From: Juglans regia
Lineage: Eukaryota; Streptophyta; Magnoliopsida; Fagales; Juglandaceae
Assembly (NCBI RefSeq): GCF_001411555.2
Contig: NC_049915.1
Span: 18,366,640-18,430,639, forward strand
Length of the DNA stretch: 64,000 nucleotides
Reading direction: 5' to 3'
Below, in pieces: positions 24,922-35,110 of the stretch (position 1 is the first letter of the stretch; the number at the start of each line of letters is the position of its first letter). The position numbers and the translations under genes were made by a program. The notes beneath the pieces were generated by a model, which was not told the origin of the DNA, did not search any database, and saw only the letters and a program-made list of their open reading frames with translations.

Positions 24922-25265
24922 TTCATAAAAATAAATTTATAAATTGACATATTTTCATATAATATGATAAATTTATAGTCATAACAAAATTTTATAAAAT
25001 TAAATTCATAAATTAACGTATTTTTATATGATACGTTAGATCTATTTTTTAATAAAAATAATTTTACGATTTAATGTACCACGTCAAGCTATATTAGTTT
25101 GTTAATATATTCTGATAAAATCTTTTTATAGCTAAAATATCTTTTTTTAAGTTGAATATGTTTCATCAAATTAGGGTTTGATTTTATTTCATAATTTTGC
25201 ATATAATAATTTACTGTCGTCGTCTAATGAAAAATAATTTTAATAAACCTTAGTATACTTTTTTA

Positions 25266-25297
<32 letters not shown>

Positions 25298-27065
25298 TAA
25301 GCTATTTGACTTAGTCAAAGTTAACTCATTTATTTTAATTGATAAAATGAAATAGATTAGATGAATTGAGATTAAAATTAAAAATTAAATAAAATATATA
25401 TTTTTTAATATTATTTTTATTTTAAATTTAGAAAAATTTAAATTATTTATTGTATTTTATATAAAAATTTAAAATTTATAATAATAAAATAAAATAAAAT
25501 GAGTTCGCGAGAATTATGAAAACAAAATATGCTACATCAGTTGAAACTTCATCTTTAATTTTTTTAATTTTTCCCACTAGTGTTGCTTTTTAAATGTTTT
25601 TCGAGGCAAATAAGAATTAATGCTCAAAGATCCTGGATATTGACCTACCATATGAACGAACTTAAAACTATAAAATTCTATTCTCATCTTATCATTATAA
25701 TTTTTTTAAATTTTTACATAAAATATTATAAATAATTTAATTTTTTTAAATCTTAATTCAATTTTTTTAAATCTTAAAATAATAATAATATTAAAAAATA
25801 ATATTTTAAATTTTCATCTAAAATAAAAAATTCTCATTTCATCTTCCAAAATTTTGATTATTGGCTTCCAGAAAGAATGTAATCAAGAAGACTCACATCA
25901 TGACGATGAACAGCAGCAGAATTGCTGGTGAGATGCTGGAGAGATCGAAGACACTTTCACCCGCATGCCGCGCATTCACAGCTTGATTCAAGGAGCCCAC
26001 GAGTTTCTGATAGGAATTCAGGTCATCCATGGCGTCCGAGTTCCACTCCATACAGCAAAATAGTACGATCGCTATCGATATGAAGCCAAAAACAGTCAAA
26101 AACAGAAGAGCTGCGTGAGGAAGAGAGAGTAGATGACTGTATCCCATGTCTCTGTAATTCCTCAGTATGAAACTGAATTCTGCTCTTTTACTGGTTTTCT
26201 TCAAAACCCAGATTACAAATAGCAGGCATGGCGGATACAAAGTGTTTCCCATAAGAATTTGTGAAATGAGAAGCAGCAGGAGACCTGAATTCTTCTTGAA
26301 AACCATGAGGTTCTCGTTTGTTGGGATGAAACCGCAGTTTGTGAAAGAAGAAACCACCGAGAACACAGAAAACGTCGTAAAATCTAGGCCCTTGTTTTTT
26401 AGAACCGTTCTTGCAGTTGGATCGAGGCTTATGTACAAGAAAACTGAACTAGAACCAACTAGAATAACTACCAATAAATAACCTAACACCACATAACCCA
26501 AAGCCATAACAGAGTTATACTCGAGACTAAGACTGTCCAAGCACATGATTCCTTGTTCAACATCGTTTTGATTAGGTTTCTCGGATTCTGGTCGAGGAAT
26601 AGCCTTCAAATCGAGTTCCTTTTTTCTGTTTAAATTATTATGGATTTGAGAAATAGGGTTGACGTTAATAGCTGTACTAGTGGCTCTGTTCTGATCAACT
26701 TGAGTACTTTGATGGTTTTTGGGAAACTTAGACCTCGCAAATTGAAGTCCAAGCATAGAAATGAAAACCTCCCCACCAACAAACATTAAGATTGTCATAA
26801 TGATGAGTTGGGTGTTGGAGAATACCTCCATTTCCACGGTTGACATGCTTGAAGTTGTTGTGGCAGAGACGGACGTGAAGAACACATCAACAAACTTGGG
26901 TCTAAACGAGGTTGTTCTTGGCTTTGAGACTGTTAAAGCCAAACAACCGAGCAGAGAGACGATTAAGAAGTAACTGAGCTGGATCCATAGAGGATGGAAA
27001 TGGAGGTCGAGAAAACAAGCAACTTTGTTGCATGAATCCCTACAAAAACATGCAAACTTCTTCAT
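23609..27065 (-). CDS. HKT1: Class I HKT sodium transporter (HKT1-like), 3 exons
   Basis: Exons are 27065-25897, 24504-24265 and 23807-23609, coding for 535 residues (Arabidopsis HKT1;1 has 506). The two-intron layout is the family's. The protein should have eight membrane segments and four pore loops. Loop A is [16 protein letters not shown] with the filter residue at Ser73, the class I marker for Na+-selective transport; class II proteins have Gly there. Loop B contains [14 protein letters not shown], loop [15 protein letters not shown] and loop [15 protein letters not shown]. The Gly of loops B-D is present. HKT1 proteins sit in the plasma membrane of xylem parenchyma and retrieve Na+ from sap. 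The first intron (~1.4 kb) holds a TA microsatellite and several miniature elements, which does not disturb the splice sites. Start chosen as the first ATG after a TATA box; no lesion seen. Confidence 0.96.
24877..24918. repeat. (TA)n microsatellite in the HKT intron
   Basis: An uninterrupted TA run of about 42 bp within the first intron of the HKT gene; likely polymorphic. Confidence 0.9.
24920..25855. mobile_element. Miniature elements in the first HKT intron
   Basis: Family 3 sequence is present at about 24920-25110 (ATATGATACGTTAGATCTAT and ATAATTTTACGATTTAATGT). Family 1 copies follow at about 25340-25505 (forward) and 25675-25855 (reverse). All are non-coding and lie between valid splice junctions. 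Confidence 0.6.
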
Positions 27066-28924
27066 CTCGTTTGGGTAAAGAATAGTCTGTCCATGTTTAG
27101 AGTAGTGCGGGTTTATAATGCAGCAACTGATGGCAAGGACGTTCTAATTTAGGTTTGTGAATGCGAATTTCCCTGTTCATAGCACTATCTATCTGCTGTA
27201 AGGGACATCACCTTGTAAAGGAGATTGATCTATTGCATGAGAAGAATAAAATAATTTGCAATTGATCTCGTCACAAAATACTCATGTTTGTCATAAAGTT
27301 TTATTCCCAATTTGTTTTTCACGTGGTGAGATGTACTATTGGCTAATTTGGCTGGTTTGGTGGGCTTGCACGTTTGGGTGCAAAACTCCATAGTAATCTT
27401 AAAAAATGTACACCATATTTATTTTACTAGAAATTTTATTTACGATCTTCAAGTAAGAATTGTATATATAAGCCCTTTATCAAATAAAAAAAAATCATCA
27501 TTTTAAGAGAAATATTTTTATAATTTTAAAAAATTTTAAAGATAAAATTTTTTAGGCTTGTATTGTTGTTTCTAAATGGGGACTGTATATAGCATTGCTC
27601 TTTATTTATATTTCTAAAGTCTCATTTATTTTTGTTGAGATGAAATGATTCAAGATTAAAATTAAAAGTTGAATAAAATATTATTAGAATATTTTTTTTA
27701 ATATTATATTTTTTTAGAATTTAAAAATTTAGAATTGTTTATTTTATTTGTATAAGAATTTTAAAATGTTATAATAATAAGATCAGTTGAGAGGAGTTGT
27801 GAAAATAAACGAGATCAAAAATTCCGAATTTGAAATCTTCAACAATGCAGTACTATCTATATTAATCACACGCTAATTTGCTAGCCCTTTTGAGAAGTTT
27901 TCTTGCAACTGTGCAAGCTGGCTGCTTTGAATATATGCTCTGCGAATATTCATATACCATAGCGATTCAAACACAGTTGCAGCATTGCCAAGTTATAATG
28001 CAGCTATATATAAATATATATAGTTAAAAACAAGGAATTGGAGAAATAATTTAGGGAGAAACATGGCGTTAAAATCAATTGTGGGACCATATATATTAAT
28101 TAATTCGTGCCAATCATCAAGAGTATTAATGTCTTCTATGTATATAAAAAGAAAATTGTTTTAACTACAAAAGAATTTATATATTAAAGTAAATTCATAA
28201 ACTGATGTGATTTGATGCTATACGTTAAATTATAAAATTTTTTATTAAACAGATGTAATGTATCACATGGAGATAAATCAATTTATGATTTTATTTTTAT
28301 AAAATCTATTTGTGACTATAAAAGTACCTTTATATATATATATAAGGTAATCACATGACCAACATGACTAATTAAGTTTCGTTTGGTTATACAGATAATT
28401 TGTTAATAGTAATAAAATAGTTTAAGTTAAGATTTTTATAGTATTTTAGAAAATGAGATAAACAAAATTTTATAAAATTAAAAGAAAATTAGAATATTAT
28501 TTTTTTTCGAATTATTTTTTTATATCTTATCCACTTCAAGAGCTATCCAAAGTCCTAGCTAGTCATGTACTGAAATTGAATGTTAGTGACATTTGCCACA
28601 GGCCCACATGCTAAGGTAAATTCACAACCTGGTGCTGTACGTACGTGCGCCATTAGCGTCCCCCACTTGGAGTAGAGGACCCAGCTGCAGGGCGATAGAG
28701 CAAGCCACTACGTCTACCGACTATTCATTTTTTTATTTTTGGTTAGTGGAAGATCACTTGAAACGGTATCAATTAGAATATAGACATAAGGTAGACTAGT
28801 GTTTGAGATCAGAGTCACTATCATCAATATTATTGTACTGGAATCCATTTTGCATATTGAAATTCTTTATAGAAGTCTTACGCCACATATTTTTATTTAA
28901 TCAATATGTAATTTATTATTTTTA
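27066..28924. other. HKT promoter region and intergenic DNA
   Basis: A family 5 element (TTTTATTTACGATCTTCAAG to GACTGTATATAGCATTGCTC) lies at about 27414-27605 and a family 1 copy at about 27615-27810. A family 3 copy is at about 28190-28330. No second gene was seen. Confidence 0.55.
27112..27117 (-). promoter_or_regulatory. Probable TATA box of the HKT1-like gene
   Basis: TATAAA on the minus strand about 50 bp before the ATG at 27065, implying a very short 5' leader. An ATG near 27093 would fall before the expected transcription start. Confidence 0.5.
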
Positions 28925-28929
28925 CCCTT

Positions 28930-29126
28930 TATTAATTGTAGAAATTGTAATTAATATAATTAGTTAATAGTAGAGGAGTTAGTTAGCTAATTAGTTATTT
29001 TTTGTATTTCTTACTTTCCCGTCTCTATTCAAAGTGTGTATAAAAACAGAGTCTCGTGTATTAAGTTTCACAATAACAATACATACAGAAAGCCTTTTTC
29101 TCCATGTTCTTGAGTTTTTTTTATCA
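28930..29126 (+). repeat. 5' LTR of the copia element
   Basis: About 197 bp, starting TATTAATTGTAG and ending TTTATCA. It contains GTGTATAAAAACAGAGTCTC, which would be the element's TATA box. The 5' LTR is short even for plant copia elements. Confidence 0.93.
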
Positions 29127-29142
29127 TGGTATCAGATTAACC
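29127..29142 (+). other. Primer-binding site
   Basis: TGGTATCAGATTAACC begins at the first base after the left LTR; its first ten bases fit the 3' end of initiator methionine tRNA, the later ones are diverged. Confidence 0.85.
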
Positions 29143-29147
29143 TTTAA

Positions 29148-32100
29148 ATGACAGATTCTTCCTCTCATTCCACCATTGCTTCTCCCGCTCTCCATACATA
29201 GGACATTTTCAGTCCTTATTTTCTTCACCATGGTGATAATCCCGGTTCCATTCTCGTTACACAGCCTCTTACAGGAGAAAATTATTATACCTGGAGTTGC
29301 TCAATGATGATGGCGTTAACAGCTAAGAACAAGGTTGGATTTGTCAATGGTACTATTTCTCCACCCTCTGATTCTGCTAATCCTTTATTCACTACTTGGA
29401 ATCGTTGCAATAGCATGATTCTTTCTTGGATCTTGAACTCCATCTCCAAAAAAATTGCTTCTAGTGTAATCTATGCCAATTCTGAGTTTGAGATGTTGCA
29501 TGACTTGAAAGAACGTTTCAGTAAACGTAATGGCCCACGGATTTTTCATCTACAATATGCTATTTCTTCCCTATATCAAGATAGCTTGTCTATGAGTGTT
29601 TATTACACTAATCTAAAGGCACTTTGGGATGAACTCTAGAACTATTGTCCATTTCCTAGTTGTACTTGTGGTGCTTTAAGCACTTTGATTTCATATCAAC
29701 AACAACAATGTGTCCTTCAATTCTTGATGGGATTAAATGATAGTTTCTCACATGTCCGTGGCCAAATTCTGTTAATTGACCCACTACCACCTATTAACAA
29801 AATTTTTTCTCTTGTGCTGCAAGAAGAAAGTCAAAGAATAATAGGATCTTCAAATTTCTCTTCTGCTGGACCCACAGCTCTCCTAGCAAGGGCTGATCCA
29901 CCTCGTTTTACTTAGCCATATGTAAAGAACGATAGGCCTCTTTGTTCTCACTATGGAATTCTTGGCCATGTTGTTGACAGATGTTATAAACTTCATGGCT
30001 ATCCTCCTAGTTTTCGCACCAAACAGAAAGTTGCAGTTACCAACCATGTCTTATCTTCCAATGTTGATCCAGCACCATATGAACCAATGCCTCAGTTGCC
30101 ATTTACATCAGAACAATGTACTAAGCTCCTTGCTCTTCTTAACCCAAAATCAAATTCTGATTTACTTACTTCCACATCTCAAACACCTCAAGTTGCTACT
30201 GTAATTTCTAATCTTTCTTCTTCTCAACATATGTCAGGTAACATTTCTAATATTCTATCTGTTTCAGTTCAGTCTTTCAATTCTAGTTCCTGGATTCTTG
30301 ATATCGGGGCTACAGATCATATTATTTCATCCACTTCATATTTTATTTCCATGGTTTCAGTCACCAACACTTATGTTCATTTGCCAAATGGTATGAATGT
30401 TTTGGTTTCACATAAAGGCACTATAAATCTCACTCAATCCCTTGTTCTTCATGATGTCCTTTGTGTCCTAAATTTCAATTTAAATTTTATTTCCGTGAGC
30501 AAGCTCACTTCCACGCTTTCTTGTATATTTTTTTTCTCATCTAATTTCTGCTATATCCAGGACCCCACTTGCTAGAAGACGATTGGCACAGCTAAGAAAC
30601 AAGATGGCCTCTACATCTTACAACAAGTCATTGCAAGACCAGAATCTTTTCATAGAACATATGCTACAGCTTTTCATGTAAAAAATTCCTCTATTCATTG
30701 GAATCGTTATCAATAATAATATTGAACTGTGACATTTTTTTTAGGCCATCCTGCTTTCCAAAATTTAACTTTCTTACAGAATGTTCAAGTTGTACCAACT
30801 ATCACTTCTACATGTAATACAAATCATCCATGTATTGTATGTCCTATTGCCAAGCAAAAACGTTTACCATTTCTACACAGTTCCAATGTTTCAGAATTTC
30901 CCTTTCAAATGGTTCATTTAGACATTTGGGGACCTTTTTCATCTCCAACCATTGAAAGTTATAGATATTTTCTGGCCTTTGTTGATGACTTCTCACGAGC
31001 TTGTTGTATATTTCTTATGAAATCTAAATCTCACACTCGTCTCTTAATTCAGTCTTTTTTTTAATATGGTAGAAACTCAATTCAGTACAAAAATTAAAAT
31101 ATTACGTACTGATAATGGTCTTGAGTTTGCCATGACTGAGTTTTATGCATCAAAGGGTGTTATTCATCAAACCAGTTGCATCGAAACACCTCAACAAAAT
31201 TATGTTGTGGAACGTAAACATCAACATTTGCTTAATATTGTTCGTGCTCTCAAATTTCAGTCCAATCTACCTTTATCTTATTGGGGAGACTATGTTTTAA
31301 CAGCTGCCTATCTCATTAACAGGTTACCTTCCCCTGTATTGAATCATAAAACCCCTCATGAACTTCTATTCAACCAAACACCCTCTTACAATCATTTACG
31401 TGTATTCGGTTGTCATTATTTTGCATCCACATTGGCTTCTCATCGTTCAAAATTTGATCATCGAGCTAGACGTTGTGTGTTCATTGGTTATCCTTTCGGT
31501 ATTAAAGGCTATAAACTTCTTGATTTAGACACCTTTGATATCTTTATATTCCGTGATGTTCATTTTCATGAACACAATTTTCCTTTTCATTCCTTTTCAA
31601 ATCATAAATCTTCTTACTCTAATCAATCTCCCAATGTTGTCTTACCTCACAATATTTCTGATCATGATTTTCATGACTCATCTTTTGTTGAACCCATTAA
31701 TCCTCAAACACAAACCTCTTTTGTTGATATTCCACCATCCAATAATCTGTAGCCTTCCATTGATCATTTACCTACTTTCAAAAAATCATCTCGACCCAGA
31801 AAAATTCCTGGATACTTGCATGACTATCATTGTCATATGGTCTCTTCTTCCATGCCTATGCCTAATCAGTCTTCTCACAGCAAAAGTTCAGTTAAGCCAT
31901 ACGATACTCTCATCATCTCTCTTATTCTAAACTGTCATCATCCCATAAAAATTTTGTTTTATCCATTTCTACTCATTTTGAACCCAAATTCTTCCACCAA
32001 GCCATTAAAATTCCTCAATGGCATGAGGCTATGGATGCTGAAATATTAGCATTGGAGAAAAATAATACTTGGGTGTTAACTCATCTGCCTGCTGGTAAGA

Positions 32101-33472
32101 CTGTCGTAGGATACAAGTGGGTTTATCGTATCAAATTTAAATTTGATGGGACTATTGAAAGATACAAAGTTAGACTAGTTGCAAAAGGGTATCCACAACA
32201 AGAAGGCTTGGACTACTTAGAAACTTTCTAACCAGTTGCTAAAATGGTAACTATTAGATGCTTACTTTCATTGGCTCTCATGAATGGTTGGTGTCTAATT
32301 CAATTGGTTGTTAATAATGCTTTCTTACATGGAGAACTCAATGAGAAAGTGTACATGTCTTTGCCACCTAGGTTTGGCTCAAAGTGGGAGTCTCGGGTAC
32401 GTAAATTGCAAAAATCTCTCTATGGCTTGAAACAAGCCTCTCGACAATGATTTTCTAAATTTTCTTCTTGTTTTCTCAAACATGGTTTTGTTCAGTCAAA
32501 ATCTAACTTTACAAGACTACAAGGAGATTCTTTCATTACATTGTTAGTGTATGTCGATGACATCTTAATTGCCAGCAACAATGAAGAATTTGTTTATGCT
32601 TTCAAAACATTGCTGCACAATGAGTTTCAACTCAAAGATCTTGGACATTTAAAATTTTTTCTTGGATTAGAGGTGGCTCGTTCAACTAAGGGAATTTTCT
32701 TATGTCAAAGGAAATATGCATTGGATATTTTGAAAGATATTGGTTTCTTGGGTATTAAGCCTGTTTCTTCACCTATGGAACAACAACTAAAACTTAGTAA
32801 ATCTGAAGGTTCTTTGCTTCCTGATCCATCTGTATATAGAAGATTAATTGGAAGATTGTTGTATTTGACACTCACACATCTAGATATCACATTTTCTGTG
32901 CATGCTCTTAGTCAGTATTTGGCAGCTCCTCGTGAACCTTATCTTCATGTAGCACATCGAGTCCTTCAGTACATCAAAGCCTCTCCTGGACAGTGTTTGT
33001 TCTTTCTTGCAACATCTACTCCTCATCCCAAGGCTTTTGCTGATGTCGATTGGGCTTCATGCCCTGATACTAGAAGATCCATTACTGGGTTTTGTGTTTT
33101 TCTTGGAGAATCTCTTATCTCCTGGAAGTCCAAGAAACAACAAACCATATCAAGATCTTCTGCAGAAGCCGAGTATCGTTCCATGGCTGCTGCTGTTTGT
33201 GAGTTAACATGGATTAAAAACTTGCATTGCTCTTCTGTGACAATAAAGCTACACTCCATATTGCAGCAAATCCTGTATTTCATGAACGTACAAAGCATAT
33301 TGAACTAGATTGTCATCTTGTTCATGATCAACTACAAGTTGGGCTCATTGGCACTCTACATGTTCCATCTGCTCATCAACTTGCAGATATGCTCACTAAG
33401 CCTTTAGCTTTTAGTTCCTTTTCAGTTTTGTTGTCCAAGATGGGTATCATTGATATTCACTCTCCATCTTGA
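29148..33472 (+). pseudogene. Broken copia gag-pol polyprotein
   Basis: An ATG at 29148 opens the frame and a TAG at 29199 closes it early. Further stops at 29637 and 29913 cut the gag part, and later lesions separate the rest. The protease region shows SWILDIGATDHI near 30290. Integrase pieces at 30729-31752 keep a CPIAK zinc-region, [16 protein letters not shown] and VVERKHQH. Reverse transcriptase pieces at 32031-33308 keep YKWVYRIK, the YVDDIL motif near 32547 and LGLEVARS. RNase H includes FADVDWASC and [10 protein letters not shown], with the tail ending at the stop at 33470-33472. The gene cannot yield a working polyprotein. Confidence 0.93.
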
Positions 33473-33479
33473 GGGGGAG
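33470..33479 (+). other. Polypurine tract
   Basis: TGAGGGGGAG ends exactly where the right LTR begins, the expected second-strand primer. Confidence 0.9.
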
Positions 33480-33678
33480 TATTAACTGTTGAAATTGTAA
33501 TTAATATAATTAGTTAACAGTAGAGGAGTTAATTAGCTAGTTCATTATTTTTTGTATTTCTTACTTTTCTGCCTCTGTTCAAAGTGTGTATAAAAACAGA
33601 GTCTCGTGTATTAAGTTTCACAATGACAATACATACAGAAAGCCTTTTTCTCCATGTTCTTGAGTTTTTCTTTTATCA
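33480..33678 (+). repeat. 3' LTR of the copia element
   Basis: About 199 bp, starting TATTAACTGTTG and ending TTTATCA, followed directly by CCCTT. Most differences from the left copy are transitions in its first 110 bp. Confidence 0.93.
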
Positions 33679-33683
33679 CCCTT

Positions 33684-34161
33684 CTATCATAATGCTTACA
33701 TGTGTGTGTTTAAATATAAAGACAAAAATGACATATCACGTATTAATTAGGTGGAAGTGTGTGGTATAAACCTTCTTTGTAACATTTCTCTTTTGTATAT
33801 ATCTTTTCTCACACCTTATCATCAGCTTTCTTGCATTAATCATTTGTTTCTTTTAACTCTTGCAGAAAATTTAGCCCATGATAATTAATTGTAATAACTA
33901 TTAAAGATTTGAAGGGTTTTTGGGTTTGGGGTTGTGTGAGCAAACTACAATTCACTAGATCTATTTTGTTTTGCTTACATTTAAAAATTCGTTGTATACA
34001 TGCATCTTGTTTAAAAGTGAATAGACAAGATTGGAATTAGATTGAAGAAAAAATCAATTTATTTTTTTATTTAAAATAATATCGCACATTCATTTTTTAA
34101 ACCAAATGTATCGATGGAGCGAGATTTTAATATGATACAAACCAAACTCTACTCTCTACTA
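33684..34161. other. Intergenic DNA
   Basis: AT-rich and without a recognised feature, between the copia element and the hAT-like element that follows. Confidence 0.5.
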
Positions 34162-34169
34162 GTAATTAG

Positions 34170-35102
34170 TAGGCTTGCAACCCGCACTGTTTTTGAACCC
34201 GACCCAACCCGTATACTCAGATCAAAATGACCCAACCCGCATATTATGTGTCGGGTCTAAAATTACTAAAAATCTTCGCACAACAACGAATCTGATTTAC
34301 CAACTCCTGAGAAAACTTTCTCAATTCCTCAGTCACAACAAAACGAAAACCCCAAATTCCTCAAATTCCTCAGAAGCAAAATGAAAATCCCAACAAAGTC
34401 CGACACCATCGCAACGTCGTTCACACCAAATACTTCGATGCGATGTCGTGCATGAGCTTGAACGAAGAGCTTGGCTTGTTATATTGGAGTCCATCAACAC
34501 CCATGAAGATGCTGTAAACACCGTCGTTGCGGGCTTCGATGCCTTTGTGTTCACGGTCTCGGCACATGGAACTGTCAAGGTATGGCGAAGGGAGCTACAG
34601 AACCAAGCACTTCTTGGTTCAGGTTTTGTTGAAATAGGAAAATGCGGTGACAACGTTAGTTGTAAACAAATCGTTGGTTGTTGTATATCGCGGATCCTCG
34701 CATGGGCTGGTGAACTTCTGGGAACTTGAGAAGAGGCAGAGTGAGAGCCAGACGATGGTGTTTTTATTTTCAAGCCTTTTGAAGAAGGGGCAACAGTTGC
34801 CTGAGTTGGAAAAGGGCAGATGAAATCTATGTAAAATCTTACCTGATCAATGGTCATCCAACGTTGGTTGCAGATGAAACGACAGGCAATTCGCAATCAT
34901 CGATGACCAACAGGGGTAACTTTGCTGCTAGGGTTTGTGTCTGAAGATTGAAAATTGAAGTATTTTATTTTTTTTATAAAAGTCGGGTCTACTCATTATT
35001 TATCGAGTTTAACCCAACGTTGATGCAAAAGCATCTTCTATCGGACGGATTTGATCAGGTCATACAGGTTGACGGGTATAACAGATATTTTGCATAGGCC
35101 TA
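34170..35102. mobile_element. Gene-fragment-carrying hAT-like element (Pack-type candidate), TSD GTAATTAG
   Basis: A perfect 8-bp duplication GTAATTAG stands at 34162-34169 and 35103-35110. Terminal inverted repeats read TAGGCTTGCAACCCG on the left and TAGGCCTATGCAAAATA in reverse complement on the right. Subterminal AACCCG, GACCCAACCC and CGGGTCTA motifs repeat in both orientations. There is no transposase. The interior from about 34395 to 34745 is a piece of a host WD40 gene. The stretch 34750-34960 is also less AT-rich and may be a second captured piece that I could not name. Confidence 0.87.
34395..34745 (+). pseudogene. Captured fragment of a JINGUBANG-like WD40 protein gene
   Basis: Three frames joined by indels read, in order, HTKYFDAMSCMSLNEELGLL, then SINTHEDAVNTVVAGFDAFV, then TVSAHGTVKVWRREL, then VVVYRGSSHGLVNFWELEKR. 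This matches consecutive WD40 blades of the plant JINGUBANG-like family, in which a blade runs 'DAVN-VVAGFDGLVFTGSADGTVKVWRREL'. About 20 residues of one blade (the 'GSWD-LKVW' part after YWS) have been deleted, and the frame shifts at that point and again near 34600-34680. No start codon context, signal or complete propeller exists, so it is a nonfunctional fragment. Confidence 0.85.
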
Positions 35103-35110
35103 GTAATTAG

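Larger units (their letters stand above)
28930..33678 (+). mobile_element. Ty1/copia LTR retrotransposon, structurally complete but inactive
   Basis: Long terminal repeats at 28930-29126 and 33480-33678 are flanked by the 5-bp duplication CCCTT (28925-28929 and 33679-33683). TGGTATCAGA directly after the left LTR is the usual initiator-Met tRNA primer site, and a GAGGGGGAG polypurine tract abuts the right LTR. The LTRs differ at roughly a dozen positions, so insertion is not recent. The two LTRs share TA...CA ends, where TG...CA is usual. The domain order protease, integrase, reverse transcriptase, RNase H identifies Ty1/copia. Confidence 0.96.

Noticed and set aside
29127..29142. tRNA gene fragment
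   Set aside because: The tRNA-complementary bases are the primer site of the copia element; no cloverleaf exists. No other tRNA or rRNA was recognised in the window.
34333..34896. 187-residue minus-strand frame across the WD40 fragment
   Set aside because: Antisense of the WD40 pieces; product has no domain signature.
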